Part shown: piece after piece, positions 44,381 through 55,900 of the stretch
Layout of the letters: each line of letters begins with the position of its first letter
Numbering within the stretch: position 1 is the first letter of the stretch
Assembly (NCBI GenBank): GCA_025093985.1
Contig: JACAAK010000005.1
Span: forward strand, 992,001 to 1,056,000
DNA length: 64,000 bases
Direction: 5' to 3'
From: Calvatia gigantea
Taxonomy: Eukaryota; Basidiomycota; Agaricomycetes; Agaricales; Lycoperdaceae
The notes under the pieces: model-generated
Seen by the model: the letters and a program-made list of their open reading frames with translations, nothing else
Databases searched by the model: none
Told to the model about the DNA's origin: nothing
Program-made: the position numbers and the translations under genes

Positions 44381-47300
44381 ATGGCTTCAGACACCCTCCA
44401 CCCTCCGCGACTAGCAGAGATGTTTGCAACGTCGCCCAGTGCACCGGGCACCCCGGTGCACTCCATTCAGACGATGAGACGAAAGTCCGCAGGTCATGGT
44501 GGTCCTTTAACCAAAATCCTCGTTGCCAACCGCGGTGTACGAATATGTTTTCCCTGCGTTTCGCATGATAGCATTGACTCTTCTTGCAGGAAATTGCAAT
44601 CCGTGTCTTCAGGACTGCCCATGAATTGGCTATGCACACCGTCGCGATCTACTCTTACGAAGATCGTCTATCGGCCCATCGTCAAAAAGTAAGCTTCAGT
44701 GCGCACCGCACTAGTCACATCTTGCTGAACTTCGGTTTCGTTGCTAGGCTGATGAAGCCTACCAAGTTGGCAAGGGTCTAACCCCTGTAGGCGCTTATCT
44801 TGCGCAAGACGACATCATTAGGATCGCTCTGGAACACGGCGTTGACATGATCCATCCGGGGTAAGTCGTCTCGCAGGACTGTATTAAATTTAAGCTAATT
44901 CATCTTATGTGACTATAGTTATGGATTCCTTTCTGAAAATGCTGAGTTTGCTCGCAAGGTCGAACAAGCTGGCATTGCTTTTGTCGGACCCTCCCCAGGA
45001 GTCATCGATGGCCTCGGTGATAAAACCAAGGCAAGAACACTCGGTACGGCTACGTCACAGTTCCATTTTTACGCATGCCTCACTGATGGCGATTATCGTA
45101 GCTATGAAATGTGGCGTCCCCGTTGTGCCTGGAACTCCGGGGCCAGTAGGAACCTACAAAGATGGAGAGGCATTCATCAAGGAGTATGGCTTCCCCGGTT
45201 AGCTCCTGACTTGTGAGGTGATGTACAAGATTTACTCAATGCTTGTCTGCAGTCATCATTAAGGCTGCTATGGGCGGTGGAGGTCGTGGAATGCGCGTTG
45301 TACGCGAGGAATCTGACTTCCAATCGTCTTTTGAACGCGCAGTTAGTGAAGCGAAGGCCGCATTTGGCGATGGAACTGTTTTCATCGAGCGTTTCCTTGA
45401 ACGCCCGCGCCACATAGAAGTCCAAATCCTTGCCGACGCTCAGGGAAATACCATTCACCTCTTTGAGCGTGACTGCTCAGTCCAGCGCCGCCACCAGAAG
45501 GTTGTCGAAGTCGCACCTGCCACTCACCTCCCTGAGGAAGTTCGCCAGGCTATTTTGAACGATGCGATCAGGCTCGCCAAGAGTGTCGGATATAGAAACG
45601 CTGGAACTGCCGAGTTCTTGGTTGACAGAATGGGTAGGCATTATTTCATTGAAATAAACCCGCGTATTCAAGTTGAACATACTATCACTGGTGAGTCGGT
45701 CAAATTCATAAACATCAGAAAGGAGGTAGGATTTTGCTAACCCCTTAATCTTATTGCGAACCCCTGGCAGAGGAAATCACCGGCATTGACATTGTTGCCG
45801 CCCAGATTCAGATTGCCGCTGGCGCTACCCTTCCACAATTAGGCTTGACACAGGATGCTATCACTAAGCGTGGCTACGCGATTCAATGCCGTGTAACGAC
45901 CGAAGATGCTGCCGCGGGATTCCAGCCTGATACTGGAAAGATCGAGGTATACCGCTCCGCTGGTGGTAATGGTGTTCGTCTTGATGCTAGTTCTGGTTTT
46001 GCTGGCGCGCAAATCACGGTATGCGAGACATTTCAAAAGTTCACTCTTGGGTCCATGAGACTGAGCCTCTATTCTAGCCTCACTATGACAGTCTACTCGT
46101 CAAGTGTACTGTGAGCGGCACTACTTATGAGGTTGCTCGCAGGAAAATGCTTCGTGCACTGGTTGAGTTCCGCATCCGCGGTGTTAAGGTTGGTAATTGC
46201 TCACTAGCACACCTACAGTACTAACCCTTGTAACTTTTTAGACCAACATCCCCTTCTTATTCCGCTTGTTGACTCACGATACCTTTGTAGGAGGCAAGAC
46301 CTGGACAACAGTACGTCTTCCGGGTTGCGCTTTTGCCTTGTTGGTTCACTGACCTTCCGCCACCCAGTTCATTGATGATACACCGGACCTCTTCAAACTC
46401 GTCCAGAGCCAGAATCGTGCCCAAAAACTTTTGGCTTACCTCGGAGACCTCGCCGTCAACGGAAGCTCTATCAAAGGTCAAATGGTGCGTAGTAACAACG
46501 CTGTTGCATAAAAGTGCTGTCTTCATGGATCGTTTTCACAGGGTGAACCAGGCCTTAGGGCAGATATCCTTATTCCCAAACTCGTCAATCGCAATGATCC
46601 CCAAGGTCCTTCTGTCGATACCACATTCCCCTGCACAGTCGGCTGGCGGAATATCATCGTCGAAAAAGGCCCAGAAGCGTTCGCCAAGGCTGTTCGTGAA
46701 TATCCTGGTGTCCTGATCATGGACACCACCTGGCGTGATGCCCACCAGTCTTTGCTTGCTACCCGCCTTCGTACGACTGATATGGTCGCCATCGCCAAAG
46801 AAACCAGCTACGCTCTTGCCAATGCGTACAGTTTGGAGATGTGGGGTGGTGCCACTTTTGACGTCGCCATGCGCTTCTTGTATGAAGATCCTTGGGAGCG
46901 TTTGGTGCGTAGTGGTTTTTTTTACTCTGTGGACGGGCAAGGCTGATGGTTCGTCATAGCGCACTCTCAGGAAACTCGTCCCCAACATTCCTTTCCAAGC
47001 CCTTGTTCGTGGCGCCAACGGTGTTGGCTACACTTCTTACCCGTGAGTTTCATATGTTGTGGAGAAGAATCGTTGGACTAAACATATGGTAGGGATAACG
47101 CTATCTACGACTTCTCCAAAAAGGCTGTTGAGAACGGCCTCGATATCTTCCGTGTCTTCGACTCACTCAATTATTTCGGTGTGTTACCTAATCTCACTGG
47201 ATCCAATGAATAATTGGCTGACTGGGTGGGTTTAGACAATGTAGGTTAAGCCTGAAAACCGGCCAACGGACCCAATATTCACAACCTTATAGATGAGACT

Positions 47301-49456
47301 TGGTATTGATGCTGCCAAGAAAGCTGGTGGTGTTGTTGAAGCAGTTGTCTGCTACAGTGGTGACGTTGCCAGTCCCAAGGAGACCAAGTATACTCTCCAA
47401 TACTACCTCGACTTCGTCGACCGACTTGTCAAAGAAGGGATCCACGTCCTCTGTGTTAAGGACATGGCTGGTCTGTTGAAGCCTGAAGCCGCCAAACTGT
47501 ACGGGGATTCCAACAATCTGATAAAGCGCGCTGAGAGCTGACGACTCCTGGCTTCGAATAGTCTCATCGGTGCCATTAGAAAGGCCCACCCCGATCTTCC
47601 TATCCACGTTCACTCTCACGATACTGCAGGTATCGCAACTGCTAGCATGCTTGCTGCGGCTGCAGCTGGTGCTGATGTTGTTGATGTAGCCATCGACAGT
47701 GAGCACTTTGTCATATGTGTGAGAAGGTATTGTAGCAATGCTAACAGTTTAACTATAGGTATGTCCGGTTTGACCTCTCAGCCCTCGATGGGCGCCGTCT
47801 GCATGGCTCTGGAGCAGACCACGCTCGGCACTGGTATCCGTTATGAGGATATTCAAGCCATTAACTCCTATTGGAGCCAGATCCGCATGCTCTATAGCTG
47901 CTTCGAGGCTAATGTCCGTGCTTCCGATTCCTCGGTATTTGACCACGAGATGCCTGGAGGACAATACACCAACCTGATGGTAAGCCTAGGAAGAAGTATA
48001 TTTTTGGTCTCTAGTTGACTGTTGTATCTCCCCAGTTCCAAGCTGCTCAACTAGGCCTTGGTACACAGTGGGAGGGTGCATATCCAGATTTCATCAGACT
48101 TCTAATGGACTAGCTGACAGTTTTTATTAGAAATCAAGCAGAAGTACATCGAAGCAAACCAACTGGTAATGTTTCTCCCATATCTTGCCATGGTTTTGGA
48201 TATCTGACTATCTTGAATGATCTCCCCAGTGCGGCAATGTCATCAAGGTACTTTACTTTTTACCCAAGAAGCTCACGTTTCTGATACGTTCCTGTGAACA
48301 GGTTACACCATCATCAAAGGTTGTTGGCGACTTCGCCCAGTGGATGACATCGAACTCTCTCACTAAGGACCAAGTACTTCAACGTGCTGACCAACTTGAC
48401 TTCCCTTCCTCCGTCGTCGAATTCTTCCAAGGTTACCTCGGACAACCTGTGGGAGGATTCCCTGAACCTTTGCGTTCGCGCGTTATCAGAAATAAACCAA
48501 GAATCGATGGACGTCCTGGTGCCACTTTGACACCATTGGACTTCAAGAAGATCAAGGCGGAGTTACGGAGCAAGTTCGGCAAGCACATCACTGACACGGA
48601 CGTGACCTCCTACGTCATGTATCCCAAGGTACGGATGCTGATTGTTTGGGGAGGTGATATTTTAACACAATCTTGACAGGTCTTTGAAGAATATCAAGGC
48701 TTCTTGGAGAAGTATGGCGATCTTAGGTACGGCGTTCTCCGTTTCTATTTCCTTTGGCTGTGATTGATTATTGTGCTAGTGTTGTCCCCACACGCTACTT
48801 CCTTGGCCGCCCTGATGTTGGAGAGGAGATGCATATTTCCATCGAACCCGGAAAGACTCTCATCGTCCGGCTCATGGCTGTAGGTCCAGTGGTGGAGGGC
48901 CGTGCACAACGTGATGTTTGGTTCGAGGTCAACGGAGAGGTAAAATATGTTCTTCTCAATCGCACCCAACCAGACAAGCTTGACGGTCTGCCATCAGGTT
49001 CGTGCGGTCTCTATAGAGGATAAGAACTCGGCGGTCGAGACGGTTTCGCGAGAGAAGGCTACTTCCGACCCTGGCTCCGTTGGAGCTCCTATGTCTGGAG
49101 TTGTCGTGGAAGTACGGGTGAAAGACGGCCAGGAGATCAAGAAGGGCGATCCCATGTGTGGTGAGTGTTTCTTGGCGGTGTAATAGAGCGCCTTATCTTG
49201 ACAGCTTCTCTTCACCCACTTAAGTCTTGAGCGCCATGAAAGTGAGTTATTAACACTGATCTAATGATATCACTCCAACACATTTTCGCAGATGGAGTCT
49301 GCCGTTACAGCACCAGGTTTCAGGTCACGTTAAACGTGTGGTTGTTCATGAGGGTACGCGCCGATTTTGTAGCACCATTCTCAGATTTATTCACTGTTTT
49401 TGCCAACAGGTGATTCCATAAACCAAGGTGATCTCGTTGTCGAGATTGTTCATTAG
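44381..49456 (+). CDS. PYC1: Pyruvate carboxylase, about 1,190 residues, one apparent +1 frameshift
   Basis: Cytosolic biotin enzyme that makes oxaloacetate from pyruvate, bicarbonate and ATP. Starts [18 protein letters not shown]. Biotin carboxylase part: [46 protein letters not shown]. Carboxyltransferase part: [66 protein letters not shown]. Biotin carrier domain: [19 protein letters not shown] and the biotin site AMKM, split by an intron (SAMK/MESAV). More than 20 exons, including a 5-nt exon at 47236-47240 that completes YFDNM. After TAP the sequence has GG at 49316-49317 where one G is needed to read [13 protein letters not shown]; with it removed the frame runs to VVEIVH and the stop at 49454-49456. 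Confidence 0.96.
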
Positions 49457-50508
49457 TGTGTTTTTGGAGCAATATTCCAATTTGTATTCCTAACCAGCTA
49501 GATTTTGTACCTTTTTTATTGACAGGATTGTTAAGTAAAAGACTTTAAAGTCTGTTGTTCAGAAAAACTAGACTACCAGAAGTCAACAGTTTCCGTTAAC
49601 GTTGACGGGTGGAAATCATATCAGTACTTCGTGTGACGATCAATTTGCTTCTGTCTTCGGGTGGAGCACAACCAGCGGGGTGGACAATTTGGCGAGATAC
49701 GCGAGAAATCGCCTTCCAACCACCCCTGTTACTGAACGCAACATAAGCTAGCGGGGTTGTACTCAAGTCCACCAGGAGCAGATCCACGGACTTGTAGATG
49801 AGGATTAATATAACCAGGAGGACCAGGTCTGTCCAGCTAGTGCTCGATGGTTCTTCGTGTATCAGTGCTCACTTACGCCTGAAAAGGTGGGCTTGGAAGG
49901 CAGAAACTCACCCTTCTTGGCCCCCCTTGAGGTTGCTAATGAACAATTTGGCGTGCAGCAATATCCACAGGATCTGGATTGTCCTATCTTTCGGACGACG
50001 CCGATGGAGCGAGTGCTGATGATACAACTATACGGGCCGTATGTGCGTGGGTTACTGTAAGAGCGAGTGGATTTTGGAGCAAGAAAAAAGGTGGGTGGAG
50101 TATTCATAGTCCAGGATATGTTGATAGGGTGAGTCCAACATATGAACGGTGCTGCGGTCGGCTGCGAATTCGGCATTGAGCGTTATCATGCCTCGTTTAG
50201 TGCTTTCGCTTGCCATGAGAGTGCGTAAGTGAGTGATCAGCACCTGCAGAAGGGGAGACACAGCTGGGGCGCAGACATAGATGGGTGTCCGCTGCAGCGT
50301 GTCATGGAGTTCATGTCCACCAATAGATTATCCACTTGGTCGGGAGTGCTAAGAGATGACATTATTGAATCGATTGATATGCTGGAAGTTGAATTGAGAG
50401 GGCAAGAATCATGTGGAGTTTCGGAGGCGGATCTTCAAAAAGAGTAGGGCTAAACACTTTTTCTGACTAACTTGTGCGTGGTCTACGCGTGTTGATGGGA
50501 ACTAGAGA
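49457..50508. other. 1 kb without a recognisable gene
   Basis: Contains the 3' ends of the two convergent neighbours. Frames of 60-104 codons lie on both strands (for example minus 49862-50176 and 50052-50261, plus 49798-50060). They overlap each other and show no motif. A small unknown gene on the minus strand at 50.0-50.3 kb cannot be excluded. Confidence 0.5.
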
Positions 50509-51785
50509 TTACACTCGAGAAGCACTGTCCTTTAGATAGCTCAGGCACTCTTCTTGAAGTTCCTCGACCACTTCCTATTTGGCATCAGTCCGTATTTCAC
50601 CCACTGATATGCATAAGCTTACTTTTGCTGGTTTGATGTCCTTCACGAGCCCTACACTGGCACCGGCCCATACAATCGCCCGGTTCATATCATTGTTACG
50701 GACTGCTTCTTGAAACTTGGATCGCAATACATCAATACTTTCACCCCTTTCATAATCGTCCACAGTAGCTGTGTAGAGTGGCAGGCATTGAGCGCATCAT
50801 CAAATTTCATTGGCACTATCAACACTGACCGTTACGCAATCCTCTGCCATCGACATTGCTGGGCCAACCTAGAGTACCACGAGCCTCGTCAAACGCCATG
50901 CTTCGAACTGAATCTGTCGATTTAGCGGCCGCCAGGGCTTGTTTATGGGCGTCGGAGTATAAACTTTCGGGAGTCATGAGGAACCGCGTGCCCAGAACCG
51001 CACCTGCGGCGCCAAGGGCCAGAACCTCTGCGATGTGTTTCCCCGTTACTAGACCGCCTGCGCCAACAATTACAGGCCCATCATCCGGAGTTATAGATAT
51101 AAACGCAGGGATCAGTGATTTGAGTGGTAAAGCATCTCCAGCACCATGGCCGCCTGCCTCGATCCCTAAAAGAATCATAAAGATTGAGGCCAGTGGGTGA
51201 ACACAAGGACTGAGATGAAACCTTGAGCAACAATTGCATCAATCTTCCAATCGTGTATGGCAACGAGGGCGGTTTCAACGGAAGAAAGTTGAACAAAAAT
51301 GAGGGTCTTTACACCATTCGCGGCGTCATAATCCTTGATCAACTGAATCCACTTTGGTAGGTTGTTCCCGAAGGCCAGCCAAATGGCTGTGACGCGGTTG
51401 TCCAGTGCGACTCTGAGTAGTTTCTCTCCTTGAATTTCATAATTCTCGAGGTACCAGCAGAGGAAGCCGACGCCAATTCGCAAAGGTGAATGACGTTCTG
51501 TCCCCAAAGCTTGACGGGCTATTTCTATTTCTTGCTCAAATTGCGCCGCTGTGTCATACCCTGATGGGTTTGTGTATCTGTTCATGTATAATCGGGTTGC
51601 TCCCTTACCGGCACCTATAAAACCTAAAACCACCGCCGAGTGTGACCTGAGCCGCGAGGGAGCCTAAGGTGAGAAACTAAGAATACTATGTTCAATTTAA
51701 AACCCGTGGTGTATTTACCTCCTGTTCCACCCGCCATAGGTGCACAAATGATAGGGGTTGAAATGCCTAATATCAGATGCGTCAT
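50509..51785 (-). CDS. Nitronate monooxygenase-like flavoprotein, one apparent +1 frameshift
   Basis: TIM-barrel FMN enzyme of the 2-nitropropane dioxygenase family, which oxidises alkyl nitronates. Exons 51719-51785, 51222-51663, 50830-51165, 50623-50768, 50509-50574; 351 residues after removal of one base. Motifs: TPIICAPMAGGTGG at the N-terminus; IEAGGHG; PVIVGAGGLVTGKHIAEVLA; LGAAGAVLGTRFLMTPES, as in FMN phosphate binding. The exon 51222-51663 is one base too long. Dropping one T of the T4 run (plus coordinates 51626-51629) turns LGGGF-stop into LGGGLGFIGAG, matching relatives. Probably an assembly error, though gene decay is possible. Confidence 0.88.
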
Positions 51786-52191
51786 GTCGGAAACAAGGTT
51801 CTGGTGATAGAGGTTGTTATGTACCCAGAAGTTTCAACAACTTGTTATCGCTCAATGACATGGCGGATGCTAGAAGTCGAGAAAGTGTTGAAATCGATGT
51901 TAATACTTCAGAATCGGGTGGATAGCTCGCTTTATAGTCCTAAGGGCCTCCTGTTTTCGGCGATATTCGGCCTTCGCTGTTGTTTGTGAGTAAGACGGAA
52001 TATTTGACTTTCGTATGTCAGTCGCATGACCGAGCAACTCTGTCATTGAACGAGGACGACGGACCAGGACGAACAAAGAACGTGATTCAGCAGGGTGTCT
52101 ATTATTATCCAGATTTGTACTTGTTTGGGCTGTTTGTGGAAATCGCGTTCTTTGAAGATCGTGGTGGTCGTACTCAACAACATTGCCCACC
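51786..52191. promoter_or_regulatory. Bidirectional promoter region, nitronate monooxygenase / SmB
   Basis: 406 bp between divergent starts. The frame on the minus strand across 51900-52376 is a shadow and lacks motifs. Confidence 0.5.
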
Positions 52192-52967
52192 ATGGTGAGT
52201 CTTTCCAGGTGATCGCTTGCGGTCGTTGTATTTCTGATCTTTCTTGATGTTCGTTTCCATAGCCTCCCCCAAAATCCAAAGGCGGAAAAATGCTCGCTCT
52301 CATCAACTGGAGACTCAAAGTCACCATCAACGACGGACGCGCCTTGACCGGACAGATGCTGGCCTTTGATCGGCACATGAATCTAGTTTTGGCAGACTGC
52401 GAGGAATTCAGAAGAGTGAGGCCAAAGAAAAAGGCTGGAGAGGAGACCGCACCCGAACAGGAAATGAAGCGAACGCTGGGTTTGGTTATCTTGCGCGGCG
52501 AGACTGTGGTCAGCATAAGCGTGGAAGGGCCCCCTCCCGTGGTCGATGAAGACAAAAAGGCGAACGTCGTACGTGATGTCGTCGATGACGCAGCCGTGAT
52601 TGTATATTGATTCCGTATCTTTAGCTTCCAATTGGTCCTGGTCGTGGTATGCCCGCAGGACGAGGAATGGGCATGATGCCTCCAAGTATGTTTCGAAAGA
52701 TTTCTCCGATCCCTTAGGAATAACTAACCTGTTCTCCTCTCAATTCATAGTGGGCGCTCCAGCTCTGGCAAGGCCACCGATGCCATTTGCCCCTCCTGGA
52801 ATGCCAGGGCCGCCTCCTGGTTTTAGGCCTCCTGGTTTCCCCCCTGGTATGCCGTTCCCACCCCCACCTCCCGGCTTTGCTGGACCTCCACCAGGGTGTG
52901 TAGTTGAAATGTATCTGAGTGGCAGTCACTAACGCAGTCAATTAGCTTCCAGCCTCCGCCGCAGTAG
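52192..52967 (+). CDS. SMB1: Small nuclear ribonucleoprotein SmB
   Basis: Core spliceosomal Sm protein; forms the heptameric ring on U1, U2, U4 and U5 snRNA. Exons 52192-52194 (start codon only), 52263-52568, 52625-52685, 52751-52895, 52946-52967; 178 residues. Sm1 motif: INWRLKVTINDGRALTGQML, with DRHMNLVLADCEEF. Sm2 motif: LGLVILRGETVVSISVEGPP. The C-terminal tail has GRGMPAGRGMG and a run of Pro, Gly and Met, ending FQPPPQ, as in SmB/N proteins. The first coding exon is ATG alone, a form seen in other fungal genes. Confidence 0.95.
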
Positions 52968-55900
52968 GGGGACCGTTTGTAATATCTGATCTTTTCTGCC
53001 TCGCACTGTCCTTGGTCGGTAAAGGAAGATCGCATGTCCTGCCAATGGCAGGCATTGTACTACAATCACTTGTCTTTGCCCCCTTACCGGAGCACATTTG
53101 TCCCCGATGCTAGGTCCGTGTATGTGTCACCAGTTATGTATACTTCAGGCAAGATGATATAAAAACATACATATCGACATGTCTAAGTATGTCGTAGCAG
53201 CCCCTTGAAGCCAGCCTCCCAGAAAAACGACTTGCCCCCGTCTTTGATTTGCCAGAATCAGGAGAACAACAGTTGTAGCCTTTTGATAACGTTGCAAGAA
53301 AGTCCACGGAACTATTCTAGCCTGCCCTCCATCAGCCATGATGGAACCTGGTGCCTTGGTCTGTCACTGTTCGATACTGGAGATGCACCGATGCCACAGG
53401 CACTCATAGGCACCTGTTCAACAGTCTTTGTTGGTGACTTAGATGAGCGGGCCCACCGAATATCACCTGCCGGGTGGGATGACTCAGAATCAAGCTTTAA
53501 ATTCTTGACGAACGACGAGCAACCCCCCGCTTGCGCGTCACGTCACCGTATATTTCTTGACGTCGTTCTGACTAAATAATTCTTTTAGGTGGTGGCAGAC
53601 AACCCAAACCATAAATTACGACAACGTCGAATAGTGAACAGACTCGAAGGTGAAGCTTTGAAGTATGATGTTTTCGTTTCCGTCAGCTGTCATGCATGTC
53701 ATGTATCGCTCATTTTCGGTGCAATTTGCGGAGCCATTCGTATATGAACCGGGCACTTGATTTCATCATACTTACCTGAGCGCCCAGAAGAACCTGCTTC
53801 GTGGTGAGCGTACCAACCAAGAAAATGACCGCTGTTCACGTGTTGATCGTTCCCATTGAAATTTCTTCATCAAAGTAATATCTACCGATGCGACGAGCAC
53901 CCCTTTTGCCTTTTCAGCTTTGACAGGAATCTAAATTAGGCCAATGTTTCACAGCATCACATATGACAGATTCTTGAATTTAAAGTCACTCTCTCGAGAC
54001 GCCGTTTTCTCTATTCTCTTGCGAAACCGGTATTGAGTGGGGCCTGGATGTCTTTGTTTATCGGATCGACAAGGATTGTCGTGTTGTAGGAATTCCAAAT
54101 CACTTTGGCTACTGTTACCACTGTCGGTTCTAGAGCCCTGCCCTGACAGGCTGTCTGTGGCGGGTGGAAATTAACTAATGTGCATTTCCTGGCGTGAAGG
54201 GTTTTTGCGCAACATCATATTAACGTTTAACTTGGCAAGGTCGAGAGACAAATGTGATGCACGATGCATGTCGCTTACGTACAGTCTTCTTTCTGTTTTC
54301 TTTCCTCTTTCCTGTTCTTCTATTTTAGAACATTTTAGAATATGAACTTCTTCGAGCTAATGGGCGACCTTGGACCTGAGCCAACGCAGCCACATTACGA
54401 GCTGTTCTGCATTGTACGCTATTGTGCGACGAGTGGCCTATCAACGCGAAGTGTTTCATAGTTTCATAGTCATGAGCCAACCAAGAATTGTCTCTGGTGA
54501 CTGATGTATGGGCTAGAATGATATCGGTTGATAGACAAGGGGAGAGAACTACGAATGTTGAGATGGCGAGATCGCAATTTGGGTTGAACAGCCGTGATGT
54601 CGGTCGTTTCACAAATCCGGCCTACCAGGATAAGTCGGGGATCCAGTTATACAGAAATGTATGTTGATGGTATGTCGTCGAGCGACAGTGACATTGCGCT
54701 GACAGCATGTGAGAGCGCAAAGCCCGGTGAACAAGAGAACGAGTTCTCAATTGAGCCACTTACCGTGATCGAAGTTTTATTCAGGTTCATATGCCAGACG
54801 CAACCGCTGTAACGCGAATGTCAGAAAGCACGGCTCCTTGAGGTTGGGGTCTCGGCAACGTGGACTGACAGGTCTATCGGTTCCCAACCATTGTCTGGCT
54901 GGGATATACGGAGATGTTGCTTGGACAGTTAAACCTTTGCAGCCAACAATACGACCCTGCATTACCAGAAACAGTAAAGCAGGATAGCATTGGGCGTGGG
55001 AGGCCAGTCAGCTCGCCAACGGAGACTTGGCGGTGGTGATGCTGCGTAGATTTGTTGCTTTCAGATACTACGAGTTGGGGATAGTATATTGAATGTTGCA
55101 TAGTGATGTTCACAGGCCCAAAAAAAGCCATATTACAATCTGGTCAATAGGAGGGGGAAGTCGAGGCACATCGTGTTTCTCGAATTTTCACTGAAGCTCA
55201 GGAGTAATGTATGAAAATTCTCGCCTGGGCCACGCATGCGGCGGGCGCGTTCTGGGCGGGTCCGCTGCACGCGCGGGATGAACGGATAAGGTTAAGGCTG
55301 AACCTTACTCGACACATAATGCAGAGAGAATGACGATGACATGGATGATGGAGCATAGATAGCTCAGGGACAACTAAGTATGTTTGATGGACTTTGCTGT
55401 CTCCAAGTACTTACTGTACCGAGTTGGAATAAGATCAAATCAGGAGTCTCGATGAATCGCCCCCGAATTTGCGCTACCGAGAGCCTCTGGTCGACACGTT
55501 CATATTAACATGTACATAACGTACACCGCTTTATCACGTACACGACTCCGAGCGCAGAGGACTGTGGGTTACTAGGATAAGTAAAGCTCTAAAGCGGTGA
55601 CCTTCGTTTCTTTGACTTGTAATGCAACGGGCGGATAAGGTGGCTGTGGGTGCCATAGGGGGATCGCGAAAATCTCTGGCTGGCCCCATGCACACCCTCA
55701 TCATCTCGTGCCTTTCGACGACAGACGCATCATCAGCGTTGAATATTGAATACTGAATCCTGCCGTAAGAAAGGAAAAGAAACGGGGAATATACGACGAT
55801 GGGCTTGATCACGCGTGATCGTCAACGGGAGAAATGATGATGAATTTATTCATTTTAGGCAATAAGCTGAGGGGAAGGTTGATGCGGTTGAGTAATTTGA

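Noticed and set aside
49316..49317. A tiny intron in the biotin carrier part of pyruvate carboxylase
   Set aside because: The only GT...AG pair that would restore the frame spans seven bases, far too short to splice.
53205..53579. 124-codon plus-strand frame after SmB
   Set aside because: Composition looks random, no motif, no supporting exon structure.
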